Shown: one piece after another, positions 1 through 8,852 of the stretch
Layout: every line of letters begins with the position of its first letter
Position numbering within the stretch: the first letter of the stretch is position 1
DNA from: JBFWVD01 sp050246915
GTDB taxonomy: Bacteria; Actinomycetota; Acidimicrobiia; Acidimicrobiales; Ilumatobacteraceae
Assembly (NCBI GenBank): GCA_050246915.1
Contig: JBFWVD010000014.1
Span: forward strand, 23,409-87,408
Reading direction: 5' to 3'
Length of the DNA stretch: 64,000 nucleotides
Translations under genes and position numbers: made by a program
The notes under the pieces: generated by a model
Databases searched by the model: none
What the model saw: only the letters and a program-made list of their open reading frames with translations
Told to the model about the DNA's origin: nothing

Positions 1-1
1 C

Positions 2-481
2 GCGACCGAGACCTGTCCGGTGTGCGACGGGCAGCCACGAGTGCTCGTTGTGATCGAGCACCCGGCGATGCTGCGCTACACCAGGGAGCTGCTCGAACGA
101 GAATGCGCATGCTGGGTCGCCACCGAGACGAGCAGCGGCCAGGAACTGGTCGAGGCGCTCGACCGGCTCGACCCCGACCTCCTCATCGTCGATGCCGGAG
201 CATTCCCGTCGTGCTGTCCCGCCGCTCTCAGCCGGATTGCCCTCGACCGTGTGATCGTCATCGGCCCAGAGCCTGACATCGCATATCGGGACGCCGCGCT
301 GACCAATGGGGCGGGCGGCTGGATCGCCCGCGACGAAGTGGGTGAACGCCTCGGAACCGAGATGAGACGCGTGCTCGGATGCCGACATGACCCGTGCCCG
401 CCGGCGGACGACCGATATGCCAAACCCCTCGCGTTGCCGATCGGCACCGTCGTCGTCGCTGCCCGTTCGTCGCACCCGTAG
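2..481 (+). CDS. Response-regulator receiver-like protein (5' end outside window)
   Basis: The reading frame is open to the left edge, so the true start probably lies outside the window; an internal GTG at 20 is the first start seen. The residues before it read as a CPVC motif. The rest resembles a CheY-like receiver domain: a hydrophobic strand VLVVIEH, then LLIVDAG with the expected phospho-accepting Asp, and a GAGGWIARDE segment where receivers usually carry a conserved Lys, here Arg. No output domain follows. It could be a degenerate or phosphorylation-independent receiver. It ends 67 bp before the copper ATPase start. The family call rests on fold-like pattern only. Confidence 0.5.
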   Translation, partial: ATETCPVCDGQPRVLVVIEHPAMLRYTRELLERECACWVATETSSGQELVEALDRLDPDLLIVDAGAFPSCCPAALSRIALDRVIVIGPEPDIAYRDAALTNGAGGWIARDEVGERLGTEMRRVLGCRHDPCPPADDRYAKPLALPIGTVVVAARSSHP

Positions 482-548
482 TTCCCCGAAACCCCGATCA
501 GCGTCAGACCCGGATGGCGCGGCGTGTACCAAGGCCCACGATCGTCTC

Positions 549-2834
549 ATGACGACACGCATCGACGATTCCACCGGTCACCACCCAGACCCGTCCTCAA
601 CGCACTCGTGCTGCCAGCAGACCGGATCATCGAGCGACGCGGTCGACGACGCGTCCCGACCCATCTCTGCCTCGTCGGTCGCGAAGGCCCCGAAGCAGAC
701 GGCCCGCGATCCGGTCTGCGGGATGGTCGTTGACACCGCCACCGCATTGCGCTCCGACGTCGGCGGTCGGACCTACTTCTTTTGCAGCACCGGATGTCAG
801 CGCACATTCGAAGCGCCCGACGAGGAACTCCACCGCCTGAAGCGACGGGTCACCATCGCCATGACCGGTGTTCTCATCTTGGCCGTCATGCGTGTGGCGG
901 TGTTCCTTGGTTTGGCCGCGGGGGCGACGTTGCTGACGTGGGCGCCGATCGACGCGCTCCCGTGGTTTACGTGGGGTGTGTGGATGATGATCCTCGTCAC
1001 CCCGGTACAGGTCATCGGCGGGTGGGGGTTCTACAAGGGCGCATGGCAGGCGATCCGCGCTCGGGCGATCAACATGGACTTCCTTGTCGCGCTTGGCACC
1101 ACCGTTGCCTATCTCTACAGCGTCGTTGTGGTGTTCGCCCCGGACGTCCTGCCCGTGGAGGTCGGCGAACGACAGGTGTACTTCGAGGTCTCCGCAGTCA
1201 TCATCGCCTTCGTGCTCCTCGGTAAGTACATGGAGGACATCATCAAGCGCAAGAGCTCTGCTGCTGTGCGCAAGCTGATGGACCTCCGACCGGCCGTTGC
1301 CCACGTGGTTCGCGATGGCCAAGAGATGGACATCCCGGCGGAGACACTGCAGGTCGGCGACATCGTGGTGGTCCGCCCGGGCGAGAAGGTTCCCACCGAC
1401 GGCACCGTCATCGAGGGCGGTTCGGCCATCGACGAGAAGCTCCTCACCGGCGAGAGCATCCCGGTGACAAAAGGGCCGGGCGACCAGGTCATCGGCGGGA
1501 CCGTGAACGCCACAGGGTCTTTCCGCTTCGAAGCCTCGCGTGTGGGGGCCGAAACCACCTTGAATCAGATCATCTCCTTGGTCGAGGAAGCCCAGACCTC
1601 GTCGACGCAGATCCAACGCATTGCCGATCAGGTGACGGCCTACTTCGTCCCTGCTGTCGTGGCCGTTGCCGTGGCGAGCTTCATCGGGTGGACGATCGCG
1701 GGAAACCTTCCGCAAGCCATCTTGTCGTTCATCGCGGTGCTCATCATCGCCTGCCCGTGCGCGCTCGGGATCGCCACGCCGGCGGCGCTCATGGTCGGTG
1801 TCGGCAAAGGCGCCGAGGCGGGGATCCTCATCCGCGGCGCCGAGCATCTCGAGCGGGCCGTGAAGCTGACAACTGTCGTGTTCGACAAGACCGGCACTCT
1901 CACCAAGGGCGAACCGACGGTCACCGACGTCGTGGTGTTGAGCGCGGGCATCGGGCACGTGCCGATAACCGAGGAGGACGCCCTCCATCTGGCCGCGGCG
2001 GCGGAATCGGGGAGCGAACACCCGTTGGCCACTGCGATCGTCCACCGGGCGTCGATGCTCCAGCGGGCTATGCCCTCGGCGTCGGGCTTCGAAGCGATTC
2101 CCGGTAGCGGAGTGCGGGTTGACGTCGATGGCCAAGAGGTCTTGTTCGGCAACCGTCGTCTCATGAACGATCGCGGCGTCGCCATTGCCGGCGAAGCCGA
2201 GCCGACGATGCTCCGGCTTGAAGAGGAAGGCAAGACCGCCATCCTCCTGGCGAGACGAGGTGTCCTCGAGGCGGTCATCGCCGTGGCCGACACGGTGAAG
2301 GACCACGCGAGTGACGCGCTGACCCAACTGAAGAAGGACGGCATCACGGTGGTGATGCTCACCGGTGACAACGAACGCACCGCACGCGCCATCGCTCGAC
2401 AGCTCGGCATCGAACGGGTCATCGCGGGTGTCGTGCCCAAGGACAAGGCCCTCGAGATTCAACGACTCCGCGACAGCGGTGAGATCGTGGCCATGGTCGG
2501 TGATGGCATCAACGACGCACCGGCCCTCGCCACCGCCGACATCGGCATCGCGCTGGGGTCCGGGTCGGATGTCGCCAAAGAGACCGGCGGCCTTGTGCTC
2601 ATCCGTGATGATCTCCGCGACGTTGCGGTGGCCATCCGCCTGTCCCGGGCAACCATGCGCAAGATCCGTCAGAACCTGTTCTGGGCGTTCGCCTACAACA
2701 CCGCCGCAATCCCGATTGCCGCCCTCGGTTACCTGAACCCGATTATCGCGGCTGCGGCGATGGCCTTGTCGAGCTTGTCCGTTATCGCGAACTCCGCGCT
2801 GCTGAAGCGTCTGCACACCGGGGCGCTCCAATGA
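549..2834 (+). CDS. copA: Cu+-exporting P1B-1 ATPase with N-terminal YHS domain
   Basis: This is a 761-residue copper-translocating P-type ATPase that exports Cu+ across the inner membrane. The frame is open upstream to 387, but the ATG at 549 is preferred because it avoids overlap with the previous gene. Instead of a CxxC heavy-metal domain, the N-terminus has a Cys/His-rich leader and a YHS domain (DPVCGM near residue 54, with Cys at about 57, 79 and 83). The membrane metal site is CPC near 400, the phosphorylation motif DKTGT near 445, SEHP follows, and GDGIND is near 650. The YN motif and the ALSSLS segment in the last helices fit the Cu+ class. It overlaps the next gene by ATGA. Confidence 0.93.
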   Translation: MTTRIDDSTGHHPDPSSTHSCCQQTGSSSDAVDDASRPISASSVAKAPKQTARDPVCGMVVDTATALRSDVGGRTYFFCSTGCQRTFEAPDEELHRLKRRVTIAMTGVLILAVMRVAVFLGLAAGATLLTWAPIDALPWFTWGVWMMILVTPVQVIGGWGFYKGAWQAIRARAINMDFLVALGTTVAYLYSVVVVFAPDVLPVEVGERQVYFEVSAVIIAFVLLGKYMEDIIKRKSSAAVRKLMDLRPAVAHVVRDGQEMDIPAETLQVGDIVVVRPGEKVPTDGTVIEGGSAIDEKLLTGESIPVTKGPGDQVIGGTVNATGSFRFEASRVGAETTLNQIISLVEEAQTSSTQIQRIADQVTAYFVPAVVAVAVASFIGWTIAGNLPQAILSFIAVLIIACPCALGIATPAALMVGVGKGAEAGILIRGAEHLERAVKLTTVVFDKTGTLTKGEPTVTDVVVLSAGIGHVPITEEDALHLAAAAESGSEHPLATAIVHRASMLQRAMPSASGFEAIPGSGVRVDVDGQEVLFGNRRLMNDRGVAIAGEAEPTMLRLEEEGKTAILLARRGVLEAVIAVADTVKDHASDALTQLKKDGITVVMLTGDNERTARAIARQLGIERVIAGVVPKDKALEIQRLRDSGEIVAMVGDGINDAPALATADIGIALGSGSDVAKETGGLVLIRDDLRDVAVAIRLSRATMRKIRQNLFWAFAYNTAAIPIAALGYLNPIIAAAAMALSSLSVIANSALLKRLHTGALQ

Positions 2835-3094
2835 GCGCTCACGCCCGTTCGCGATGGACACCCCGCATCGTCATGTGGGGAGCCATTGGCGGGTCGATGG
2901 CGTTGCTCGGAGTGTTGCTCCTGTTGGGGTTGAACGGCGGTGCGTGGACGATCGCCGGAGCCGTGCTGCTCGGGTCGTGCGTGATCGTGTGCATCTGGGC
3001 GGGGCATGAGGGAACCATCGCCGAACGGGAGGTCCGAGACGCCGTGGCTCGACTCGCAGCGACCCGCCAACACGACCAGATCCGAGATCGGTGA
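2831..3094 (+). CDS. Small two-helix membrane protein coupled to copA
   Basis: An 87-residue protein starting inside the stop region of the copper ATPase (ATGA overlap), so it is probably translationally coupled to it. Two hydrophobic segments, about residues 13-35 and 40-57, are followed by a charged tail with coiled-coil character. No family is recognised. The overlap implies a role alongside copper export, but nothing in the sequence shows metal ligands. Confidence 0.7.
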   Translation: MSAHARSRWTPRIVMWGAIGGSMALLGVLLLLGLNGGAWTIAGAVLLGSCVIVCIWAGHEGTIAEREVRDAVARLAATRQHDQIRDR

Positions 3095-3162
3095 GACCGT
3101 CGCCCCGGCCGTCGCTCGATCACCGCTGCCAGGGCCTCCCAGCCTCACCCAACTCGGTCCCG

Positions 3163-3705
3163 TTACGGCTCGCCGGGATGGTGGGCAGCAAAGGCGTCGT
3201 TGAGCCGCTGAATCGTCAGGTCATCGACGTTGGCGTAGACGAGGTTGGCTCCGGTGAAGCGAGATGCCTCCCTCACGAGGGCGTTGCGATCGAGGTCTTC
3301 CACCAAGAGGGCAACCGTTGCAGTGCCGGGCTGGACTGCGTCTTTGAACCACGTTACCCACTCGTCGGGGATGCCGAGATCCACCACCTTGGCCGTCACT
3401 GCACCAGCCCCGGCTCCTACGGCCATGCCGGCCATCCACCCGACCGGCCCACCAAGCATCAGTCCGAACAAGCCGGCCCACACTGCGCCAGACAGGGCCG
3501 AGCGTGTCGGACCGGGATCGATGGTCTCATGAACCATGGTCTTCCCCGATGGGTCCTTCAGTACAGTTACGACGTCCTTGATGACCAGCTTCCCGGCGGC
3601 GGCGAGGCTGCTGGCGGCAAGGACGAACTCCTGGGCGCGGAAGTGGTTCTCGAATGAGATACCGACCAACGTTGGGGAAGGGCCGGGGTCAGATGCATGC
3701 TCCAT
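3163..3705 (-). CDS. DUF1269-type membrane protein
   Basis: A 180-residue protein of the DUF1269 type: a soluble N-terminal ferredoxin-like half that reads GISFENHFRAQE, a central Gly/Ala-rich hydrophobic hairpin (GLFGLMLGGPVGWMAG and onward), then a second soluble half ending in LNDAFAAHH. The frame is open to 3837, but the ATG at 3705 fits the family start and sits 20 bp downstream of a BlaI-type operator, which supports it. Function of the family is unsettled. It converges with the copper ATPase operon. Confidence 0.8.
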   Translation of the reverse strand: MEHASDPGPSPTLVGISFENHFRAQEFVLAASSLAAAGKLVIKDVVTVLKDPSGKTMVHETIDPGPTRSALSGAVWAGLFGLMLGGPVGWMAGMAVGAGAGAVTAKVVDLGIPDEWVTWFKDAVQPGTATVALLVEDLDRNALVREASRFTGANLVYANVDDLTIQRLNDAFAAHHPGEP

Positions 3706-3724
3706 CGCCCCATCATGCCGGAAT

Positions 3725-3739
3725 ACGACAGGATGTAGT
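3725..3739. promoter_or_regulatory. BlaI-type operator 1
   Basis: ACGACAGGATGTAGT matches the local palindrome ACKAC-N5-GTMGT exactly. It lies 20 bp upstream of the DUF1269 gene start on the minus strand and about 100 bp upstream of the divergent AAA gene. It probably controls the DUF1269 gene. Confidence 0.7.
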
Positions 3740-3835
3740 TGTGCACCCGGATCGAGGAACTGTTGGCACCGCCGAACGAGGCCGACGTGAGGCCGCGGTC
3801 GCGCATCACGTGGCGGCAGCAACGGTGTGTCGGTC

Positions 3836-4460
3836 ATGACCCAGCGCTGCGACTGTGCAGAGAGTCAACACGCCGTACGTTTGGTGGCGATCATGGGATG
3901 TCCTGGGGCCGGCAAGACCGCTTTGCTCGAGACCGCACGGCATCATCTGTGCTCCCTCGTGCTGGTCTTGCCGGAGAGCGCAGGCATCGTCTTCGGCGGT
4001 GGGTTTCCCCGACATGACTCGGCCGCTGGCCTTCGTGCGAGCCAGCGGGCGATCTTCCACATTCAGCGGGAGATGGAGCGACTGGTGAGCGACGAGGCTC
4101 AGGCCGCCATCGCCCTGTGCGATCGCGGCACCTTGGACGCGCTGGCCTATTGGCCCGGCGAGCCCACCGAGTTCTGGGAAGAAGTGTCGAGCTCAGTCGA
4201 AGCCGAACTGGACCGGTACATCGCATTGATCCATCTGGAAGTCCCCGACGCAACGCAAGGTTACGAGCGGTTCAGCAAATCGCCTCCGCATCGAGTCCAA
4301 CGATGAAGCGCGGCGAATCGACGAACGCATCCGGCTCGCGTGGCAGCAACACCCGAATCGCTTTGAGGTGTCGGCGTCGCTCAATTTCCTCGACAAGATC
4401 GCTCAGGGTCTCGAGATCATTCGCGCGCAACTGCCCGACTGCTGTCGCGAGCACGTGTAG
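3836..4460 (+). pseudogene. AAA-family P-loop ATPase, single-base frameshift near 4277
   Basis: A single-domain AAA ATPase/kinase-like protein. The Walker A motif GCPGAGKT lies about 22 residues from the ATG at 3836 (a GTG at 3827 is also possible). The first frame stops at 4306 just after RFSKS. From about 4278 the next frame carries the expected continuation (NRLRIES, then DERIRLAWQQHP, FLDKIAQGLEIIR) and ends at 4460. Removing one A from the AAA at 4277-4279 would restore an intact protein of about 207 residues. This is either a sequencing error or a recent inactivation. It may handle a phosphorylated small molecule, but no substrate is shown. Confidence 0.72.
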
Positions 4461-4468
4461 GGCACGAC

Positions 4469-4507
4469 AGCGCCCAGTGTCTGTCGGGTCGATCGACACA
4501 GGGCGCT
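4469..4507. terminator. Hairpin between converging genes
   Basis: Arms AGCGCCC-A-GTGTC and GACAC-A-GGGCGCT pair with one A/A mismatch around a 13-nt loop. It lies just after the AAA gene and before the end of the converging small gene, so it can serve as a bidirectional terminator. There is no T-run. Confidence 0.6.
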
Positions 4508-4540
4508 GGGGGGAGATGATCTTCGCTGAGTGGTGGAGTG

Positions 4541-4834
4541 CTACCGGCCGGGAGCAGCGATCATCTTGTCGATCGCCGCTTGATGTTGCTCGAGGGCGGC
4601 GACGTACGCTTCACTCTGGGCCCGTGTGAGCTGCCCGTCAGCTCGGTGATACGCGGAGTCGGTGATCGCGTTCGGCGCCGACATCTGATGCGTCATGTCG
4701 ATGTCGCGCTGAACCTGGTCGTGCGAGACCGCCGCTGCGGGTTGGTTGCGTGGCTGAATGTTGGATGGGTCGGACCTGGAACTTTCACCGACAGCGATGA
4801 TCGATGCCTGCAACCTCGATGGGTGTTCCCGCAC
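4541..4834 (-). CDS. Hypothetical small protein (start uncertain)
   Basis: A minus-strand frame of about 97 residues if the GTG at 4834 is used; the frame stays open further upstream. The C-terminal half (from DMTHQMSAP to KMIAAPGR) reads like genuine protein with helical segments, and the gene runs from operator 2 towards the 4469-4507 hairpin. No signal peptide or known domain is recognised. The overlapping plus-strand frame is less protein-like. Existence is likely, the start is a guess and the function is unknown. Confidence 0.45.
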   Translation of the reverse strand: MREHPSRLQASIIAVGESSRSDPSNIQPRNQPAAAVSHDQVQRDIDMTHQMSAPNAITDSAYHRADGQLTRAQSEAYVAALEQHQAAIDKMIAAPGR

Positions 4835-4871
4835 GAAACCTGTTGCGGGTGGGCCAACCCGGAACGTAGCG

Positions 4872-4886
4872 ACTACATCACGTAGT
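4872..4886. promoter_or_regulatory. BlaI-type operator 2, overlapping a leaderless promoter
   Basis: ACTACATCACGTAGT is an exact match to the local palindrome and is the exact reverse complement of operator 3. A TAGTAT box at 4883-4888 lies 6 nt before the ATG at 4895, fitting a leaderless -10 element. Repressor bound here would cover the promoter of the L,D-transpeptidase and could also affect the divergent small gene. Confidence 0.75.
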
Positions 4887-4894
4887 ATGTGTGG

Positions 4895-5839
4895 ATGCCT
4901 GGTCGCGTTCGCGGTGCATTCCTGCTCGGACTGATCGTTGTCGTCGGCTGCAGCGACGCCGCGGGCGCCGTGAAGTCGAGCCCACTGCCGGGGTCCGCCA
5001 CGTCGATCGAGCCGGAGCCCACGACGACGGTGACACCCCCGCCCCAACCCTCGACCGCGTTGGCCAAGGTCGAAATCTCGAGAACGCTCCGTCGGGGGGA
5101 TCGTGGCGACGACGTGGCGTACCTACAGCAGCGTCTCACTGACTTGCGCTTTGATCCCGGTCCGATCGACGGAGTGTTTGGCGGGCAGCTGGAGATGGCG
5201 GTGTGGGCCTATCAGAAGCTCACCGGCCGCTCCGGTGATGCGGTCGACGGTGGCGTCAGTCCCGAAGACTTCCTCGCGATGCAGGACCCGATGCAGCTGG
5301 AGCCGATGGAGCCGCAGGAGAACGGCCGCCACGTCGAGGTGGACCTGATCCGCCAGGTGGCGATCATCTGGGAAGCGGGGAGCCCCACATTGATCACGCA
5401 CATCTCGACTGGGTCGGGCGAGCAGTATTGCGACGCTGGCACATGCAGTGTCGCCATAACTCCGGCTGGCGAATATGGCGTGACACGCGAGATCGACGGC
5501 TGGCGCCAATCGGACCTCGGCCTTCTCTACAACCCGGTGTACTTCAACGGCGGGATCGCCCTGCACGGGGCGTTCGACGTGCCGCTCCGGCCAGCGTCGC
5601 ATGGGTGCGTGCGTGTCCCGATGCACATCGCCAACTATCTACCGGAACTCCTCGAGATCGGCGACCCAGTGCTTGTCTTCGACGGTGTCAAACGTCCGAG
5701 CGAATACGGCCAGCAGCCCTCGCCACCGCACACGCTTGACGCCGCAACAGCGACCAGCTCGTCGACTGCGACGAGCAGTGAGGCTGAACACGAACATCCA
5801 GCGGTGACGGACGGGAGTCCGGTCGGTCGAGCGCGCTGA
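4895..5839 (+). CDS. L,D-transpeptidase lipoprotein (PG-binding plus YkuD domains)
   Basis: About 314 residues. The N-terminus is a lipoprotein signal (LLGLIVVVGCSDA) followed by a Thr/Pro-rich linker, so the enzyme is probably anchored outside the membrane. A PG_binding_1 domain (LRRGDRGDDVAYLQQRL) lies at about residues 68-130. A YkuD domain follows, with the catalytic SHGCVRVP motif near residue 238 and HGAF before it. Such enzymes make 3-3 peptidoglycan cross-links that most beta-lactams do not block. The ATG at 4895 is preferred over the GTG at 4889 because a -10-like box ends at 4888. It lies directly behind operator 2. Confidence 0.88.
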   Translation: MPGRVRGAFLLGLIVVVGCSDAAGAVKSSPLPGSATSIEPEPTTTVTPPPQPSTALAKVEISRTLRRGDRGDDVAYLQQRLTDLRFDPGPIDGVFGGQLEMAVWAYQKLTGRSGDAVDGGVSPEDFLAMQDPMQLEPMEPQENGRHVEVDLIRQVAIIWEAGSPTLITHISTGSGEQYCDAGTCSVAITPAGEYGVTREIDGWRQSDLGLLYNPVYFNGGIALHGAFDVPLRPASHGCVRVPMHIANYLPELLEIGDPVLVFDGVKRPSEYGQQPSPPHTLDAATATSSSTATSSEAEHEHPAVTDGSPVGRAR

Positions 5840-5856
5840 ACGTGGCCAACGCTCGC

Positions 5857-6264
5857 TCAGCGGTAGATCGTCGTCTCGCGGTCGAACAGTCCGAGGAACC
5901 ACGTCGACCACGCGGCGATGAGGAGAGCGAGAACGAGGTACAGCTCTTGATGACCGAACGGAAGCAAGCGCACATTGCTGCCGAAGAGCATCGCGTCGTT
6001 GAGTACCGCAAGGAGGACTCCAACTGCAATGCCCGCCCAACCCGTCACCCGATGCCACCGGGGTCGAAAGCGCGCGTTCGGGAGCGGAGGCGGCGTGTAT
6101 CGGCTGCTCGGCCCGACCGGTGATGGTGTGATCGATCGACCTGGTGCGTCGACCGCTCCGACCCGTGGACGAACTGTCGACGCGATTGTGGACGTCGGTG
6201 TCGTGTCGCCTGGACGTGTTCCCTTTGGGGTGACCCGTCCTCCCTTGCGTTTCTTGACCGTCAT
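5857..6264 (-). CDS. Membrane protein with basic, Thr/Pro-rich N-terminus
   Basis: A 135-residue protein. Residues 1-70 are rich in Lys, Arg, Thr and Pro and probably disordered. Two transmembrane segments follow, near 75-95 (WAGIAVGVLLAVLND) and 105-125 (YLVLALLIAAWSTWFLGL). No family is recognised, although it resembles small actinobacterial envelope proteins. Its ATG is 9 bp from operator 3, and a TAGTCT box 6 nt before the ATG suggests a leaderless message. It converges with the L,D-transpeptidase, leaving only 17 bp between them. Confidence 0.72.
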   Translation of the reverse strand: MTVKKRKGGRVTPKGTRPGDTTPTSTIASTVRPRVGAVDAPGRSITPSPVGPSSRYTPPPLPNARFRPRWHRVTGWAGIAVGVLLAVLNDAMLFGSNVRLLPFGHQELYLVLALLIAAWSTWFLGLFDRETTIYR

Positions 6265-6272
6265 GGGTAGAG

Positions 6273-6287
6273 ACTACGTGATGTAGT
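6273..6287. promoter_or_regulatory. BlaI-type operator 3
   Basis: ACTACGTGATGTAGT is an exact match to the local palindrome and the reverse complement of operator 2. It overlaps the likely -10 region of the minus-strand membrane protein starting at 6264. The divergent MFS gene begins 139 bp away. Confidence 0.75.
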
Positions 6288-6425
6288 AGATGAGTGGCGA
6301 GAGGTTCTCTAGATGACTTTCTGTCGTGATGCGATCTCGAGCCACATCCGGCGTCGCCGAGGTCTGACTCTCGGGTTGAAACGCTTCGCAGCGGCCGGCG
6401 GTCGCGTTCGTCCGGACCGCTCGCC

Positions 6426-7723
6426 ATGAACGGCATCGCCGCTACGCGACTGACCTCAACGGTGATAGCAGGGAGCGACCAGGAGGCGACACGGTCCTTG
6501 CGGGTGCTGTTCGCCTCGGTGTTCGTCGTCATGACCGGATACGGAATCACCCTTACCGTCCTTCCGTACTACGCCGAACGGGTCCACGGACTCAGCGGAA
6601 TCGACCGGAAGACCGTCACGTTTCATGTCGGCCTTCTCACGAGCGTGTACGCATTCGCGCAACTGATCGCCAGTCCGATCGTCGGGAGAATCGGGGACCG
6701 CATCGGCCGGCGTCCCGTACTACTGGCCGGGCTCGCCGGGATGGCTGTCACCCAAGCGACGTTCGGCTTCGTGCCCCAACTGTGGGCGCTGTATGGACTC
6801 CGGATCCTCGGTGGGATCGCCACATCCGGGATGCTCGTCGCCGCCACGACGTACGTCGCCGACACCACTGCCGATGGCGAACGTACGCGTGGTATGGCTT
6901 GGTTCGGAACAGCGGTCAGCCTCGGCCTGGTCGCCGGGCCCGCTCTCGGCGGCGTCCTGAGCCGGCCTGGCCTCAGTATCGGGCGAGGGGCCTGGCGACT
7001 TGACGGCTACTCGTTGCCCTTCCTCGTTGCCGGCGCGCTGGCGTTCGCCGTGCTGGTCGCCGCGCTGCGGGGACTGCCGGAGTCGATGATGTCGTCGAGG
7101 GCAACTGGTCGCACCGGGAACGATCGCCCGACGACGGGACTCGAACCGCACCCCGGTCTACGTCCGCTTCTGCTTTGGTGGTGGCCTCGCAGTTCGGACT
7201 TGCCGTGTTCGAAGGCTCATTCGCCCTGTATGCCAGGAACAGCCTCGCACTGAGTCCAGCACGCACAGGTGCAGCGTTCATGGTGTGCGGCGTCGTCATG
7301 GCGGCGTTACAGGTCTTCGCTGTGGGCGCGTTGGGTCGGTTCGTTCAACCACTCGTCCAGATCGCCGCCGGCCTCGCGTTCATGGGCTTCGGAATCGGCG
7401 CCCTGGCCACGACTCGCGACTTCGGACTCGTGCTCGTTTTCGTTGCCGTACTTGCCCTCGGCACTGCACTCATCACTCCCAACCTCTCGGCGCTGATCTC
7501 CAACCACAGCCGACATGGCGTCGGAACGTCGCTTGGCCTCAAGAGCGCAGCCGGCAGTATGGGGCAGACCGCTGGCCCTCTGTTCGGTGCGCTGCTCATG
7601 AGCTGGCGGCAAGACTCACCGTTTGTCGTCGCCGGGGGTTTGCTGCTCGGGCTGGCGGCAGTCGTCATGTCGATCAAGCGGCCTGTGTCCCGTAGCGCTG
7701 ACGCGGTGGATCTCGACAGCTGA
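6426..7723 (+). pseudogene. MFS drug-resistance-type transporter, frameshifted near 7165
   Basis: The two halves form one 12-helix major facilitator. The first frame (6426-7253) carries helices 1-6 with the loop motif GRIGDRIGRRPV and is homologous in sense up to GLRPLLL. From about 7160-7175 the frame shifts by one missing base, and VVASQFGLAVFEGSFALYAR through RPVSRSADAV (to 7723) supplies helices 7-12. The break falls in a CTTTGGTGGTGG stretch. It could be sequencing error, decay, or much less likely two half-transporters made from overlapping frames. The substrate cannot be told. Confidence 0.75.
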
Positions 7724-7788
7724 ATCGTTCTGCTGCAAGGCGACCACGACCCGGATGGTGGCGATCCCTTCGCGCCGAGGTCGGACAA

Positions 7789-7803
7789 ACGACAGTATGT
7801 AGT
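7789..7803. promoter_or_regulatory. BlaI-type operator 4
   Basis: ACGACAGTATGTAGT is an exact match to the palindrome. A TAGTTT box at 7803-7808 lies 6 nt before the GTG of the rhodanese gene, so the operator abuts or overlaps a leaderless promoter. Confidence 0.72.
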
Positions 7804-7814
7804 AGTTTCCGGCC

Positions 7815-8285
7815 GTGGACAGTTCTCAGCCTGAAGACATCAGTTCGCCTCAACGCAGAAGCGGGCGGATGCCGACCGTTGCCCTTGTCGCCGTCATAGT
7901 CGCGGTCGCTGCGTACTTCACGTTGGGCATGCCTGGCATGGACCATGGCGCATCGGGCGACATGGCCGGAATGAACTCGGCCAGCATGGCTGTGCAGCCG
8001 GACGAGTTCGCCCGGCGCGTTGAGGCCCGTGGAGCGTTCGTCGTCAACGTGCACGTGCCAGTAGGTGTCGGCATCAACGGTACCGACGCGACAATCGCAT
8101 ACGACCAGATCGTCGGCGATGACCGGCTTCCCTCCGACAAGGCGACGCCGATTCTCGTGTACTGCGAGACGGGCCCGATGTCCGCCCAAGCAGCGGCAGC
8201 GCTCATGACGGCGGGTTACGGCGATGTCGTCTACCTCGACGGTGGTCTGGAAGCGTGGAAGGCCGTTGGCCGAGCCCTCGAGTGA
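7815..8285 (+). CDS. Membrane-anchored rhodanese with Met/His-rich linker
   Basis: A 156-residue protein: a short cytoplasmic tail, one transmembrane segment (about 20-39, TVALVAVIVAVAAYF), a Met/His-rich stretch (GMPGMDHGASGDMAGMN) that could bind copper, and a rhodanese domain with active-site Cys in YCETGPMS near residue 116 and the closing YLDGGLEAWK. The topology puts the rhodanese outside the membrane. It may act on extracytoplasmic sulfur species or thiols under metal stress; this role is inference. The start is a GTG close behind a -10-like box. Confidence 0.82.
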   Translation: MDSSQPEDISSPQRRSGRMPTVALVAVIVAVAAYFTLGMPGMDHGASGDMAGMNSASMAVQPDEFARRVEARGAFVVNVHVPVGVGINGTDATIAYDQIVGDDRLPSDKATPILVYCETGPMSAQAAAALMTAGYGDVVYLDGGLEAWKAVGRALE

Positions 8286-8809
8286 CGGCGCGCCACGTGG
8301 GGAGATCCGTAGCTTCCCCGGATTCGCTGCGTCCTGAGCGAGAGCATCATCACGCGCATGACCCCGCAGACCACAACAACTCCGGCCTTTGGCTCACGAC
8401 GCAGCGCGTCGCGTTCGCTGGCGGCACCGTCCAAACACGCCGAGGCCGGAACGATCCGGCAGCTCGGCGTGTGTCCGATACCTGGGTTCGAAACGGAATG
8501 GTCCATGGCCGACGGATCGCAACGAGACGTGGGGACAGCCTCCCAGCCGCCAGTGATTGACGCGTCGCTGTAAAGAGGGCGGCCGCCAGCACAGCCGTTC
8601 AATCTGGCTGGCGCGCCCACACCGGTTACCCGAACGAGGTGATGGTGCGTGGCCGTCAACAGCCCGCGGCGCGACTGATCCCAATCTGAGCTTCCGTCAT
8701 CGGTCCCCACATCGGTGGGTTCGAGTGGACATGCCATGCAGAGTCCACGTCGACGTGCTGGCGGTCGATGGTCGTTGTGGGTGGTGACTGTGAAGCGGGT
8801 TCTCCGGCA
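8286..8809. other. No gene supported
   Basis: About 520 bp between the rhodanese and operator 5. Frames on both strands lack protein-like composition or recognisable motifs. Nothing repeated or structured was seen. It could hold a small RNA or decayed sequence. Confidence 0.4.
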
Positions 8810-8824
8810 ACTACCCTGTGTCGT
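8810..8824. promoter_or_regulatory. BlaI-type operator 5
   Basis: ACTACCCTGTGTCGT is an exact match to the palindrome, 28 bp before the first ATG of the DUF305 gene. Because blaI starts only 100 bp after the DUF305 gene with no promoter-like palindrome of its own, this site may give autoregulation of the whole DUF305-blaI-M56 unit. Confidence 0.7.
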
Positions 8825-8852
8825 ACATGCCGGTCTGCGGCGCTACCAAAGG

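Noticed and set aside
627..2861. A 744-codon open frame on the minus strand opposite the copper ATPase
   Set aside because: It mirrors copA codon positions in GC-rich DNA, has no domain and an Arg/His/Asp-rich composition typical of antisense shadows.
6426..7723. Two separate half-size MFS proteins or a programmed frameshift
   Set aside because: No typical slippery heptamer with a following structure was found, and three similar single-base breaks in the window favour error or decay.
8231..8737. Open frame on the minus strand in the 8.3-8.8 kb gap
   Set aside because: Composition is not protein-like, no start signal or motif, and it overlaps the rhodanese end.
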